Assembly (NCBI GenBank): GCA_009760855.2
Contig: WPIO01000096.1
Location: 65,001-86,000 of the forward strand
Reading direction: 5' to 3'
DNA: 21,000 bases
Source of the DNA: Cristatella mucedo
Lineage: Eukaryota > Bryozoa > Phylactolaemata > Cristatellidae
This document shows, one piece after another, positions 12,172 to 20,347 of the stretch; position 1 is the stretch's first letter, and every line of letters starts with the position of its first letter. A program made the position numbers and the translations under genes. Below the pieces are notes generated by a model that did no database searches, had not been told where the DNA came from, and saw only the letters and a list, made by a program, of their open reading frames with translations.

Positions 12172-12207
12172 ATCAAGTGAATTATTATTATTATTATTAT
12201 TATTATT

Positions 12208-13339
12208 CAAGAATATTTGCAAGCCAGACACGGAGAGCGACGTAATCAGTGCAAATACAATGTGCTCTAGGGCTTCAGCAGTCTGACAGTGGTTTCGCTG
12301 TAGTGATTTGCCACAGAACTTGATCGAGAAAATTTGAGTGACTCCAAGCAGCACGGAAAGTAGCAGTTGGCTTGCAATTAACGTAAGAGTTAGCTCCTTA
12401 ACATCACTCCTGAACTTACCATTGCAACTCTTTAGTTGGACCACAGCTTCACTATGTACAACCGCTCCTTGATCAACATCACCATCGCAGCAATTTCCCT
12501 TGAAGACGACCTTTCTTAACCGCCGTATCAAGGGAAGCACTACAGAGGCAATAACTTAGCGACAATATGCCTGCAACCTGGCACGGAATAATATGATCCA
12601 TAAAAGAAGGCAGAGCTGCGGCTGCAGGTGGCATGGATGCAGGTGCACATTTAGACTGAATAGCAGGTTGAAAAGGAGCATTTTAATGTCCATCGCCGCA
12701 TCATTACCTAGTTAATACAGTCGGTAACGACTAAACAGCACTCATTTTAAAGCATTGTCAATTTTGCGTTGGATGCAAGCTTTAGCACTTGGATATAGAG
12801 AAGGTACTCGTTCAGTAGGTGGAGATTCTACGCATATTGCAATGACATGCAAAATTGGACAAATTGGAATAAATTTAAAGAACAAATTGGATAAACGGCT
12901 CGTCACTAACAAACTAGTTTATCTAACCTGATCAGCATGAAAGAGCTTACATTCCAGACTGCCAAGCAAGCAGCTGCTGCTACTAGACCTTGGTGCCGAC
13001 ACTTTCTAAGGTCTGATTTGAGGTTCTACTTAAACAAACTGACTGAGGCTGCTACCCACTGCGACGTTGTGCCAGGCTTTAGAAATGTACGCAGTATTTC
13101 TGGAGCACTCCATTAATACTTACCCTGTGCTAGACAACCAGAGAAGATCTCTCCAAGCAAATGAGTGAACAAACAAGTAATACAAAAAAAGATAAAAAAA
13201 TGTGAATAGGCTAAGTGCCAACGGTCGCAGGTGATAATATCAAACTCTTTGAGACTATGGATGCTCACTACTTACTGTAAGCCAGTTGCTCTTCACCCAC
13301 AGGCTATGCAGTTGCATATAATTAATAAACTCAGTCAGA
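12208..13339. other. Unrecognised DNA
   Basis: A 133-codon minus-strand frame (12139-12540) begins its Asn run inside the LINE tail and has no recognised domain, so it is probably chance. The remainder is AT-leaning with no supported feature. Confidence 0.5.
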
Positions 13340-13545
13340 GGGCAGTGAATGGCTGCTCACACAAATAAGCCAGCCACCTCATCCAAACGATCAGGAGCAG
13401 TAGGAAGCTATTTAGAAACAAGATTGCCAGATGGCTAGTTAGATATTTCAAGAAATTGTAGCTGAGCCCACTTTTCAATACTAGTTTGGTGTGAACTAGA
13501 GCACAACTTTTGAGGCCGTAATCGTGCACCAAGTGACCACAAGGT
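13340..13545. repeat. Dispersed repeat R, uninterrupted copy
   Basis: The left part, with CTCACACAAATAAGCC near 13355, a TTTAGAAAC word near 13411 and GGCTAG near 13433, matches 16007-16112. The right part (AACTTTTGAGGCCGTAA near 13504, then GTGCACCAAGTGAC) matches 16751-16785. In the second location the two parts are separated by a family A LINE. I do not recognise the repeat. It carries no coding potential (minus-strand frame 13335-13532 has no motif). Confidence 0.65.
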
Positions 13546-14576
13546 CAGCAATCGGTGAGCCGTTGAGGCACACTAGGTATGGCATTTTCATTTTCTCTTG
13601 CTGCTCCAGCTTATGACCTTTTTTACATCAATGACCACACACTCTACCAAAGCATTTTTCTAAAACAGTACGTTATAATTACGAGTTACTTCCAAATTGT
13701 GCATATATTGCGGCATGCATATCGTATTCAGCGTATGTGTGCACTCTCCTTCACAACAAAAGTCACCTTTAAATCGCAAAACGTACTCACGCCTTAGTAC
13801 CCTAGACATGCATGCTGTCCACGACAGGAGTGTCTCATCCTTTGCTGCTACCGCTTTATCTTCCGTCAGACCAGTCATCATTAGTAGAATGGCACAACAC
13901 AACACTCGCTGATATGCTCGATGCGTTTGCATCTTTGACTAAGTGCACTCACTATGTGCCCTCGCCCAGACGGCTAGGGTATACCCAAGACATTCAAATA
14001 GTTAGGTCTTCTAGCAGAAAGCTTGAACAAGCATGCAAAGGATCTGGCCTGCTGGTCCCGTCTATAGACATGCGTGGACCCCTATAGATCAAATCAATCG
14101 ATCATAGCAGAGGCCAATTCTAGCTTATGTAAAGAAATTGTTGAATCCTTGATGCACGATCCAAAAATGCTGTTGTTTGCTATCAATCATATCCCCACCC
14201 ACTACCAGATTAGCTTCTTATCTGGTGATACTTGTAATGAGCTTCCTAATTATGTCTATAGCTTCTTTGTCAGCAGGGTATAGAAGATCAGAGAGTTTAT
14301 CCTCAGGTTGGCAACATCCCCTGTGGACTCCTGTTCCTCAAGTCAGTAGAGAACGTCAATGGCTACAGTCAAGGAGGAATTGTGTGGCCTCATTATGAAG
14401 TTCATATCCCAATAAAAGAGTCCTTCTTGAACGCCTCTCATCTCGCCTGGGCATCACTGGCACACTGCTACAATAGTTTATGATCTCCCTCAGAGAAAGA
14501 CTCCAGAGCATTGATGTCCGTGGACAAAGATCCCTGGAGGAGTCGCTGAAGTACGACGTACCTTAGGACACTGTGC

Positions 14577-14740
14577 CGAAACGGAAACTGGAACAGTAGT
14601 GTATTAACAAAAATTCGAACGGCAGTCCGATAGCAGGACGGCAAACGCCAGTGCAGTGACGAGAACTGTAAAATGCCTAGAAAGAGATTGAGTTCTCTGA
14701 TGGCGTTATATCAGATATTTTGATATTATTATTATTTCAC
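14577..14740 (+). mobile_element. Short insert with LINE A tail inside the long LINE copy
   Basis: The RT reading from the fingers (up to about 14576) resumes only near 14743, with a segment leading to GEII (near 14777) and the DADD motif. The intervening 165 bases end with the family A terminal hairpin in degraded form (14670-14708) and (ATT)4 (14725-14736). It is therefore either a severely 5'-truncated family A copy or a SINE-like element using the same 3' end. The first 90 bases match nothing I recognise, and no Pol III promoter boxes could be confirmed. No target-site duplication is obvious. Confidence 0.6.
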
Positions 14741-15691
14741 AGTTGATATTTTCCTTCTTGCCGATGTGATTGACAGGCGAAATCATTAATTTCACTTCAG
14801 TGATGCTGATGACACTCAGTTGCACCGTTGGTTTGATTACTCCAGCCCTCCAGCACGTCTAATTCTTTCAACTCCCTTTCTGGATGCATGGATGGCAGCA
14901 AACTTCTCAAATGTAATTACAATAGAATTAACTAGCTACGAGTAAAGTAAGTGTTATTTCGAAATTGGGTTACTTAATACTTATAATAATAAATATATAT
15001 ATAATATAATAATAAAATAGTCTCTGCCAGCATATCTCCTGTTGCATCTGGACGAAATCGAGATGTCCTGTTCCAAAGTACCATTTCCTTTGACGACGGC
15101 ATCAGCTCCACAATCAAGCTTGAGCACTTTCAGCTACACGACATTGCTCAATACATGGGCTTGCTAAGACTAGTATACAACATCTACATGGGTCCATGCA
15201 CTTCTGACATCCTAACTCGGCTTCTGGAGCTCACTGATGGCTGTTTACCCGGCCTGTGCAATAAGGTTACAGTTTGTGCCTAACTCTGCAGCTGGACTTG
15301 CCTCTCGTAAGCGTCACAGTCTCAATATCACACGACTTCTCGCCGACCTATGCTGGCTCCTGGTCAAGTAGGGTATCGACTTCAAGGCTCTGCCACTTAC
15401 TTATTAGGTTCCTTCATTCTCGTTTCCACTTTACCTATCAGATCTACTCCCCACCATGTAAATCATCGCATCACATACTTTTCAGATCTAATGGTTTACC
15501 GATGTCTCATACGAACCGCAAATATGGTGTAGACCAAGCCTTCAGTTCGTATGCTTTCAAAGCTTGGAACTCACTTGCTAGTGACAGCATGATATCCCCA
15601 TACTGACTGCATTTAAAAAGAAACTAAAAACGCAAATATGTATCAAGGCATTTAGTGAGTCCGTGTGATTTTCCTTTGTGTGCTTATGTGT

Positions 15692-15806
15692 GCTGACACT
15701 GTGGAAGCTGCTACAAGTTATATTTGCTTGCTGACCCTGTTCATGTCACCTCTCACCATTTTATGCTTGCTGACATTGAGCATGCTTTGACAAACCATTT
15801 GATCCT
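15692..15806 (+). repeat. 38-bp tandem repeat in LINE A 3' UTR (3 units)
   Basis: Units begin at 15692, 15730 and 15769, each starting GCTGACA or GCTGACC followed by CTG/TTG and a CATG or related word. There is one more unit than in the two younger copies. Confidence 0.7.
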
Positions 15807-16006
15807 GCTTCCTTTACAGCATATGCAAATTGCCAAGAAAGATATTATTTTCTGATGGAACGATACAATTGCATTATGATTATTAGTATTACTTAATTGC
15901 TGATTTCCAATGCCCTACCTGAATCGTTTTCTCGGGGAGCAGAAGTTTGACGATCTTCTTTATCTGCAAACAAATGCAAAAATATCGATCGTATATCGAA
16001 GGCAGG

Positions 16007-16117
16007 CAACTCACACAAATAAGCCTGTCACTTTGTCTTAATAACCCTGAACAGTGTTACTGTATCTAGAAACGACCTTGGCAAAGGGCTAGGTTGAATA
16101 TTTTGGGAACAGATGCC
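16007..16117. repeat. Dispersed repeat R, left half (interrupted copy)
   Basis: Matches 13345-13455 with moderate divergence. Shared words are CTCACACAAATAAGCC at 16011, TAGAAAC near 16068 and GGGCTAG near 16087. The match breaks where LINE A coding sequence starts. Confidence 0.6.
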
Positions 16118-16728
16118 GAACCTAGTCATACATATTGCCACATTACACCACTTCTCGACGACCTGCACTGGCTCCCAGTCAAGCAACGGATCGACTTGAA
16201 GGTTCTGTCGCTCACTTTTAGGTCACTTCATTCTTTGGCTCCAGCCTATCTCTCAGATATACTCCCCTATCGGGCCAAGCATCGTACCAACCGCTTTTCG
16301 GAATCCAACCGTTTACAAATACCTCGTACAAACCTCAAATCCTTTGGAAACCATGCATTTAGTTCGTATGCTCCCAAAGCTTGGAACTCCCTCCCGACCT
16401 GCGTCAAAACATCCCCTGACCTGACCACATTTCAAAAGAACTTAAAAACACACCTATTTAGGAAAGCATTTAGTGGATCCCTATGATTTGTCTTTCATGT
16501 ACTTATGCATGCTGACACTGTGCATGCTGCCACTAACCACATTTGCATACTGACTATGTGCATGTCACCCCTAACCATGTTATTCATTTTTTTCGTTTAT
16601 CAAGCATGATATTACTCACCATTCAATAGAATTTCTCTTTGCAGCAAATGTAAAGCGCCAAGAGAGAGATTGAGTTCTCTGAGGGCGCTTTATCAAGTGC
16701 ATTATTATTATTATTATTCTTATTATTA
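16118..16728 (+). pseudogene. LINE family A 3' end, second preserved copy
   Basis: The frame is open to a stop at 16484-16486. Blocks: CHITPLLDDLHWLPVKQRI, LTFRSLHSLAPAYLSDIL, RFSESNRLQIPRTNLKSFG, YAPKAWNSLPTCVK, KNLKTHLFRKAFSGSL. It is very close in sequence to 11630-12207 but starts later in the protein, so it is more 5'-truncated. The 3' UTR has two 38-bp units (16511, 16549), an intact terminal hairpin (16652-16691) and an interrupted (ATT)n tail (16701-16728). The first residues of the open frame, before about 16130, come from the flanking repeat and not from the LINE. Confidence 0.9.
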
Positions 16729-16734
16729 ATCGGT

Positions 16735-16790
16735 AATACGTTAGGTAGCTAACTTTTCGAGCCGTAAGTCATGCACCCAGTGACAAAAAA
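16735..16790. repeat. Dispersed repeat R, right half (interrupted copy)
   Basis: AACTTTTCGAGCCGTAAG near 16751, followed by CATGCACCCAGTGAC, matches 13504-13540. Together with 16007-16117 it reconstitutes the repeat that is continuous at 13340-13545. Confidence 0.6.
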
Positions 16791-17022
16791 TAGACAGATC
16801 TGAAGATAAACTTGAGGATTACTGAAGGCAATCGATCACAGGTGGCAGGATTGGCTATATTAAACTATTTAAAAACATTAAAATGTGCTATATCATTCGA
16901 AATAGCATCTCCGGTTGGAGCTGGCAAATGTGGTCGTTCCATTTTCGTCCAACTTAGAATTGTAGGATAGCTTATGTGTTGTCTCACAGAGAGATAGAGC
17001 AAACAAAGCAATGGGCACTGTT

Positions 17023-17258
17023 TCAAGATCGAAGATCTTGGATCTTGAGATTTGAGGATCTTGGCGATTGGTTGGGGTAAGAGGCAAAAGCAGGGCAAAT
17101 GCACCAACCGATCTTCCAGATGGCAATGCAAAGGACAGTCAGAAGCAAAAATTCCAAGATTCCCACGCCTATGGAGACGCCAAGTGCAATGTTGATGCTG
17201 CTGTAGTCCACTGAGGTGCTGGCCGACGTTCCAACTATAAAGAAGTAGCAGGCGACAC
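17023..17258 (-). CDS. Candidate exon encoding a single-pass membrane segment
   Basis: On the minus strand a T-rich stretch leads to GACCAG (17264-17259), a possible splice acceptor. The frame that follows is open to a stop at 17023-17025, about 78 codons. It has a short Ser/Thr-rich stretch (VGTSASTSVDYSS), then a clear hydrophobic helix of about 25 residues beginning INIALGVSIGVGILEF, followed by Trp-Lys and a Cys-containing, Ser/Pro/Arg-containing tail. This is the usual order of a type I receptor: stalk, membrane helix, basic inner side. No known family is recognised. An overlapping minus frame (16893-17126) could continue the tail if a frameshift lies in the GATCTTG repeats at 17026-17066. 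Chance origin is possible, since hydrophobic frames occur in AT-rich DNA. Confidence 0.33.
17026..17066. repeat. Imperfect GATCTTG-type direct repeats
   Basis: Four spaced copies of GATCTTG or close variants occur within 41 bases, inside the end of the membrane-segment exon candidate. Slippage here could shift a reading frame. Confidence 0.6.
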
Positions 17259-17266
17259 CTGGTCAA

Positions 17267-17845
17267 CTCGTCACTTTTAAAGAGTTCAGTAATTGAGAAA
17301 GTTAATGCCTGACGTCTCAGCTCTCATTCAATCAGCAAAATAGAATACTAACACTAACTCATGCAGTGACATTCAACAATATCTGAAGATATATAAAAAT
17401 TTGGAGAGAAAAAACCGATGCAGCCTGTTAACTTGCATGCAACACTAAGCGATGCTTGTCCAGGCTCGTTGTTTTTGTCATCAAGAGTTAGCTAATGCTT
17501 TGGACTAGGGTTTTCCATGCAACTGAAGTAGTAAAATAAAATTTGAATTTAGGATATTCAAAATATATTACTCAACTTTATTCTAAATATTCCTGTTGAA
17601 AATATTAAAATTATTATTACATGTCATTGAGAGATCATCATTACAGCATTTAAAGAACAAAAGCTAGCCCGTTTAATATTCCTAATTTGAATCCATACTG
17701 TACTGTTACATTTTAGCTATGGCGGTTGAGAGCAGGAAATTTATGCGATCCACTGCAATACACTTTAAGAAAAAATTAAAATCTGGAATCGGGAGTTTAA
17801 ACTCAAAATTTGAGTTGTATTAGAGCACCTCCACCATTATAAGGT
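17267..17845. other. AT-rich unrecognised DNA
   Basis: No open frame of note. Contains AT-rich runs (17530-17700) and a small palindrome near 17797-17814 (AACTCAAA/TTTGAGTT). No gene was supported. Confidence 0.5.
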
Positions 17846-18064
17846 ACTGCTGCTACTTCCATGCTACTCACTACCTCGATTGTTCTCCTGACGCTGCTAT
17901 GCTTTCCACTTTCTCTTTGTTGAGTGAGACGAATTCTGTTGGCTACCGAATGCGTACCGAAAGCCGCTTAGGCTGTGAGTGCGATATTCAGAACTCTCCT
18001 GCGTAACACCCACATGGTCTTTATGATTTTGTGGAGTTACAGAAGGAGATGCATTACATTACCG
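17846..18064 (+). pseudogene. LINE family B 3' UTR fragment with CATTA tail
   Basis: Matches 6189-6415 along almost its whole length, including TGCTACTTCCATGCTACTCA, TTCTCTTTGTTGAG, AAAGCCGCTTAGGCTGTGAG and the terminal GCATTACATTACC. Only the last 220 bases of the element are present, beginning at the end of the coding region. This is the typical outcome of early termination during LINE integration. The 68-codon open frame over it (17975-18181) is not meaningful. Confidence 0.85.
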
Positions 18065-19265
18065 AGCAAGCTACATGCCACTTGGCTCACTTTTCTCGTG
18101 CAAACGTGCTTTACAGACACGGGTCACTATCATAATCCATTTCGATCCATCAGAAATTGGCTGAAAAAAGCTCCCAAATGAGTTATGTATCCGGGTGGTC
18201 GTCGTATCACACTAAACAGTCCCTCATATTTTTGTTCCTTACGCAAGTGCGTTCTAATCCAATCCAGTGTAATCACTGTAATCAAATGCAACGGTATGGG
18301 CTAAGAGTTCAATCCATTTAAACAAATTAACGAAGAACGAAAGCATAATGTTGGAAACTTTGTGGGTACACGTGAATGATATGCAACAATGTGGATCGCT
18401 GCAGCAGACTGTGAATTTACGATCCATTTGCCTAGAACCCCCAAGTGATATGACGCAATTGGCTTGCCATGTAAATTATTAAGATGGTTAACGACAAAAA
18501 TCACTTCCAAATCGAGCTTGCAATCCTTAATTTCATGTATACTTTTGTCCCATCAAAGTGAATTTGGGTAGATTGGGGTGATTTAAAGTATCTTTAAAGA
18601 GCACACTACAGTTAAATATGTGCCTCTAAAATTGTCTCCCTCGATACTTTTAACATGACACCCATCACAGCTGTGTCGTCAAAAAGACTATAGCCAAGTG
18701 CATATCGTAATCGCGACATCAGCAACTAGTGCGAGTGGACTGGCTCTATGATGGACACACTCAGGTACTCAGAACCTACGTATCTATTCAGGCTGAAAAT
18801 GAGCAGAAGCTTGAAAAGTTCCCTGATAGAACGCAATGCTTGCAGTATCCACTTAATCGTAAATTGAAATGAATATCAAATAGAACTACCATCACAGTAG
18901 TCAAGCCAGATAGATTAGATGTAGGCAGCTTAGGCACCCATCGGCGAGTTATCGTACTTGCAGATTTGTCCAAAAGCATTCGCATACCATGCAAACAGCA
19001 TTCTGCATTTGCATAGGATATGCTGGTTGCACAGGAGCCAATCATCTATGTACATAAATCTTACTTGCAAAATGTGCACCTTCAAAATGGATATCCTAAA
19101 GACGTGATTTCATAGATTCAGCTATCAACAGACAGCGAGTTAAGTTTTTACCTGCCACCACGCAGGTTGGCAAACCATTGTGCTCATCTATTGCTTCTAC
19201 TGGCAGCCATTGCTACTGACTGAGGTGGCATACTGAAGATCAGTACAAATATTGTGGCTAACTTT
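18065..19265. other. Unrecognised DNA
   Basis: Minus-strand frames at 18301-18510 and 18788-19045 (the latter 85 codons from an ATG) show no recognisable domain. A strong-looking minus-strand donor (CAA/GTAAGA, near 19064) has no convincing exon behind it. If the C-terminal exon at 19266-19316 is real, the bases immediately below it are its 3' UTR, but no AATAAA signal was found within about 200 bases. Confidence 0.45.
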
Positions 19266-19316
19266 CTAACCGCGATGATTGCGCCCGATACCCATGCGAC
19301 CTTGACCACCAGGTTT
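19266..19316 (-). CDS. Candidate terminal exon, Gly/Arg-rich C-terminus
   Basis: On the minus strand a pyrimidine-rich run (CTTTACTTTTTGATG, about 19339-19325) ends in CTGCAG, a good splice acceptor. The next 16 codons read KPGGQGRMGIGRNHRG and then a TAG stop (19268-19266). Gly/Arg-rich endings of this kind are common in RNA-binding proteins such as Sm/LSm and RGG-box proteins, so a last coding exon is plausible. The family cannot be named from 16 residues. No upstream exon was identified in the remaining window. The acceptor and an in-frame, compositionally biased C-terminus occurring together are suggestive, not proof. Confidence 0.35.
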   Translation of the reverse strand, partial: KPGGQGRMGIGRNHRG

Positions 19317-19517
19317 CTGCAGCATCAAAAAGTAAAGCTTCGAACATAACTCATAAAAGGTGATTCAGATATAAGATAGCGCAATTTTGCATGCACATTC
19401 ATTTGCTGTTGAAAGCCAGAAATTAATTTAGCGACAACTACTAGCTTCCTCTATAAAGAGAGAGCAAGGGATAAAGGTATCGGCTGGTAGAAGCTGCATC
19501 TGCGGAGCAGGAGGGAA

Positions 19518-19571
19518 GAGTATTGAGTATTGAGTACTGAGTAAAGTATTAGTATTGAGTATTGAGTATTG
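19518..19571. repeat. AGTATTG tandem repeat
   Basis: Seven to eight units of a 7-bp motif (AGTATTG with variants such as AGTACTG and an AGTAA/AGTATT interruption in the middle). A simple minisatellite-like array with no known role. Confidence 0.85.
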
Positions 19572-20014
19572 TGCTCAATAGAATTGGTCACAATATCACA
19601 ACCCTACCAGCATGATCAAACTACGTCTCCAAAGAAAGACTAGCGTAGAGCAAAGGACTGCCGATTAATGCCAAAGTCAAATTTTGCTCAATTGGGCTAC
19701 ACGGATTATAATAATTAGTGAAACCAATATTGAATCTTAAAATTAAAAGAGCTAGCGATTGAGATTACAAGTGGTTCATTCACATTTTAATAATTAGAAG
19801 CCAGATTTTAGGGTCTATGTCTGCCGGGATTATTATAATTTCAATCACCGTATTTTTAGAAACTAACTCTCGAGTTCAGAAGCAGCTATGGCAACTTCGT
19901 GACTAAATCACATTTCTAGACACCTACGAGTAAACGACAGGACAGGCATACATGTGCAAGGATCACGCTAAATTGTAAAGTGTAAACTAACACAACCGTT
20001 TAGGAAATAGCTGC
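19572..20014. other. Unrecognised AT-rich DNA left of the LTR element
   Basis: No coding region or repeat was recognised. It holds the left flank of the candidate LTR retrotransposon; the target-site duplication cannot be tested because the right end lies outside the window. Confidence 0.5.
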
Positions 20015-20314
20015 TGTTACACCCAATCCAATTAGTTCCAGAATAGTAGTTCCGGAATAAGACGGTGGTTTTATTTAATTGATGACACTGCCCCTGATCG
20101 CTGTACGAGTGGGCTGTGACACTCGATGTGGTAAGCAGCCGGACCGTGCTATTAGTGGCTGTTTTGCCAAGGGAGTCGGGGGGGGGGGACTCCGGTAGGC
20201 GAGAGGGGCGAGGAGAGTCGTGCTTTGCCCTGCTCCGTGTGTAAGGAGAATAAACTAGTGGTGTTGCTCGTCGGCTGGTGTTCTGTGCCGTTCGCGACGA
20301 TATCTCAGACTACA
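20015..20314 (+). mobile_element. Candidate 5' LTR of a Ty3/gypsy-like retrotransposon
   Basis: The proposed left end is TGTTACACCC, a start seen in many metazoan gypsy-type LTRs. The proposed right end is ACTACA at 20314, giving TG...CA and about 300 bases. A T-rich TATA-like stretch lies near 20070 and an AATAAA polyadenylation signal at 20249-20254, in the order expected for U3, R and U5. A run of nine or more G near 20180 is unusual. TGGCGGCGGTGACC at 20327-20340 starts with the TGG typical of a primer-binding site but lies 12 bases from the proposed end, and I could not assign a tRNA. Boundaries are inferred; an alternative start is TGTGACAC at 20114. Confidence 0.5.
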
Positions 20315-20347
20315 AGCTATTTCCGGTGGCGGCGGTGACCTACAGCA

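Larger units (their letters stand above)
11349..12207 (+). pseudogene. LINE family A 3' end, best preserved copy
   Basis: This is the 5'-truncated last part of an L2/CR1-like LINE ORF2. The frame is open from a stop at 11334 to the stop at 11964-11966. Blocks in order: LSLDDHISSTVKSAYFQL, VTSRLDFCNSLLTGLP, LQLVQNSAARLV, HITPLLADLHWLPVKQRI, LTFRSLHSMAPAYLSDIL, YAPKAWNSLPTCVR, KRNLKTHLFR and a final AFSGSL. It begins after the RT catalytic motif, so it is not an enzyme. The apparent TTG start at 11481 is not meaningful. After the stop, the 3' UTR has a two-unit 38-bp repeat, a hairpin at 12132-12171 and an (ATT)9 tail. An undamaged frame over about 200 codons suggests a fairly young insertion. 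Confidence 0.9.
13690..15885 (+). pseudogene. Long decayed LINE family A copy (endonuclease/RT linker to 3' UTR)
   Basis: Translated blocks from several plus frames follow L2/CR1 ORF2 order. End of the endonuclease and linker: RKTYSRLSTLDM near 13777; SSLVEWHNTTLADMLDAFA near 13878; KEIVESLMHDPK near 14134; FLSGDTCNELPN near 14215. RT fingers: LLERLSSRLGITG near 14432 and LRERLQSIDVRGQRSLEES near 14493. RT palm: DADDTQL at 14802, the equivalent of YADDTQL with both catalytic Asp codons still readable. Then WMAANF at 14889, SISPVASGRN near 15030, SSTIKLEHFQLHDIA near 15107 and FKAWNSLA near 15559. Stops and frameshifts are frequent. An inserted segment lies at about 14577-14740, and an AT-rich stretch at about 14925-15015 also has no LINE counterpart. 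The 3' UTR has three 38-bp units from 15692. The 3' end near 15885 is degraded. Confidence 0.82.

Noticed and set aside
12139-12540. 133-codon minus-strand frame with an Asn run
   Set aside because: The Asn run is the LINE (ATT)n tail and the hairpin forms its end; the remainder has no domain, and a gene ending in a LINE tail is unlikely.
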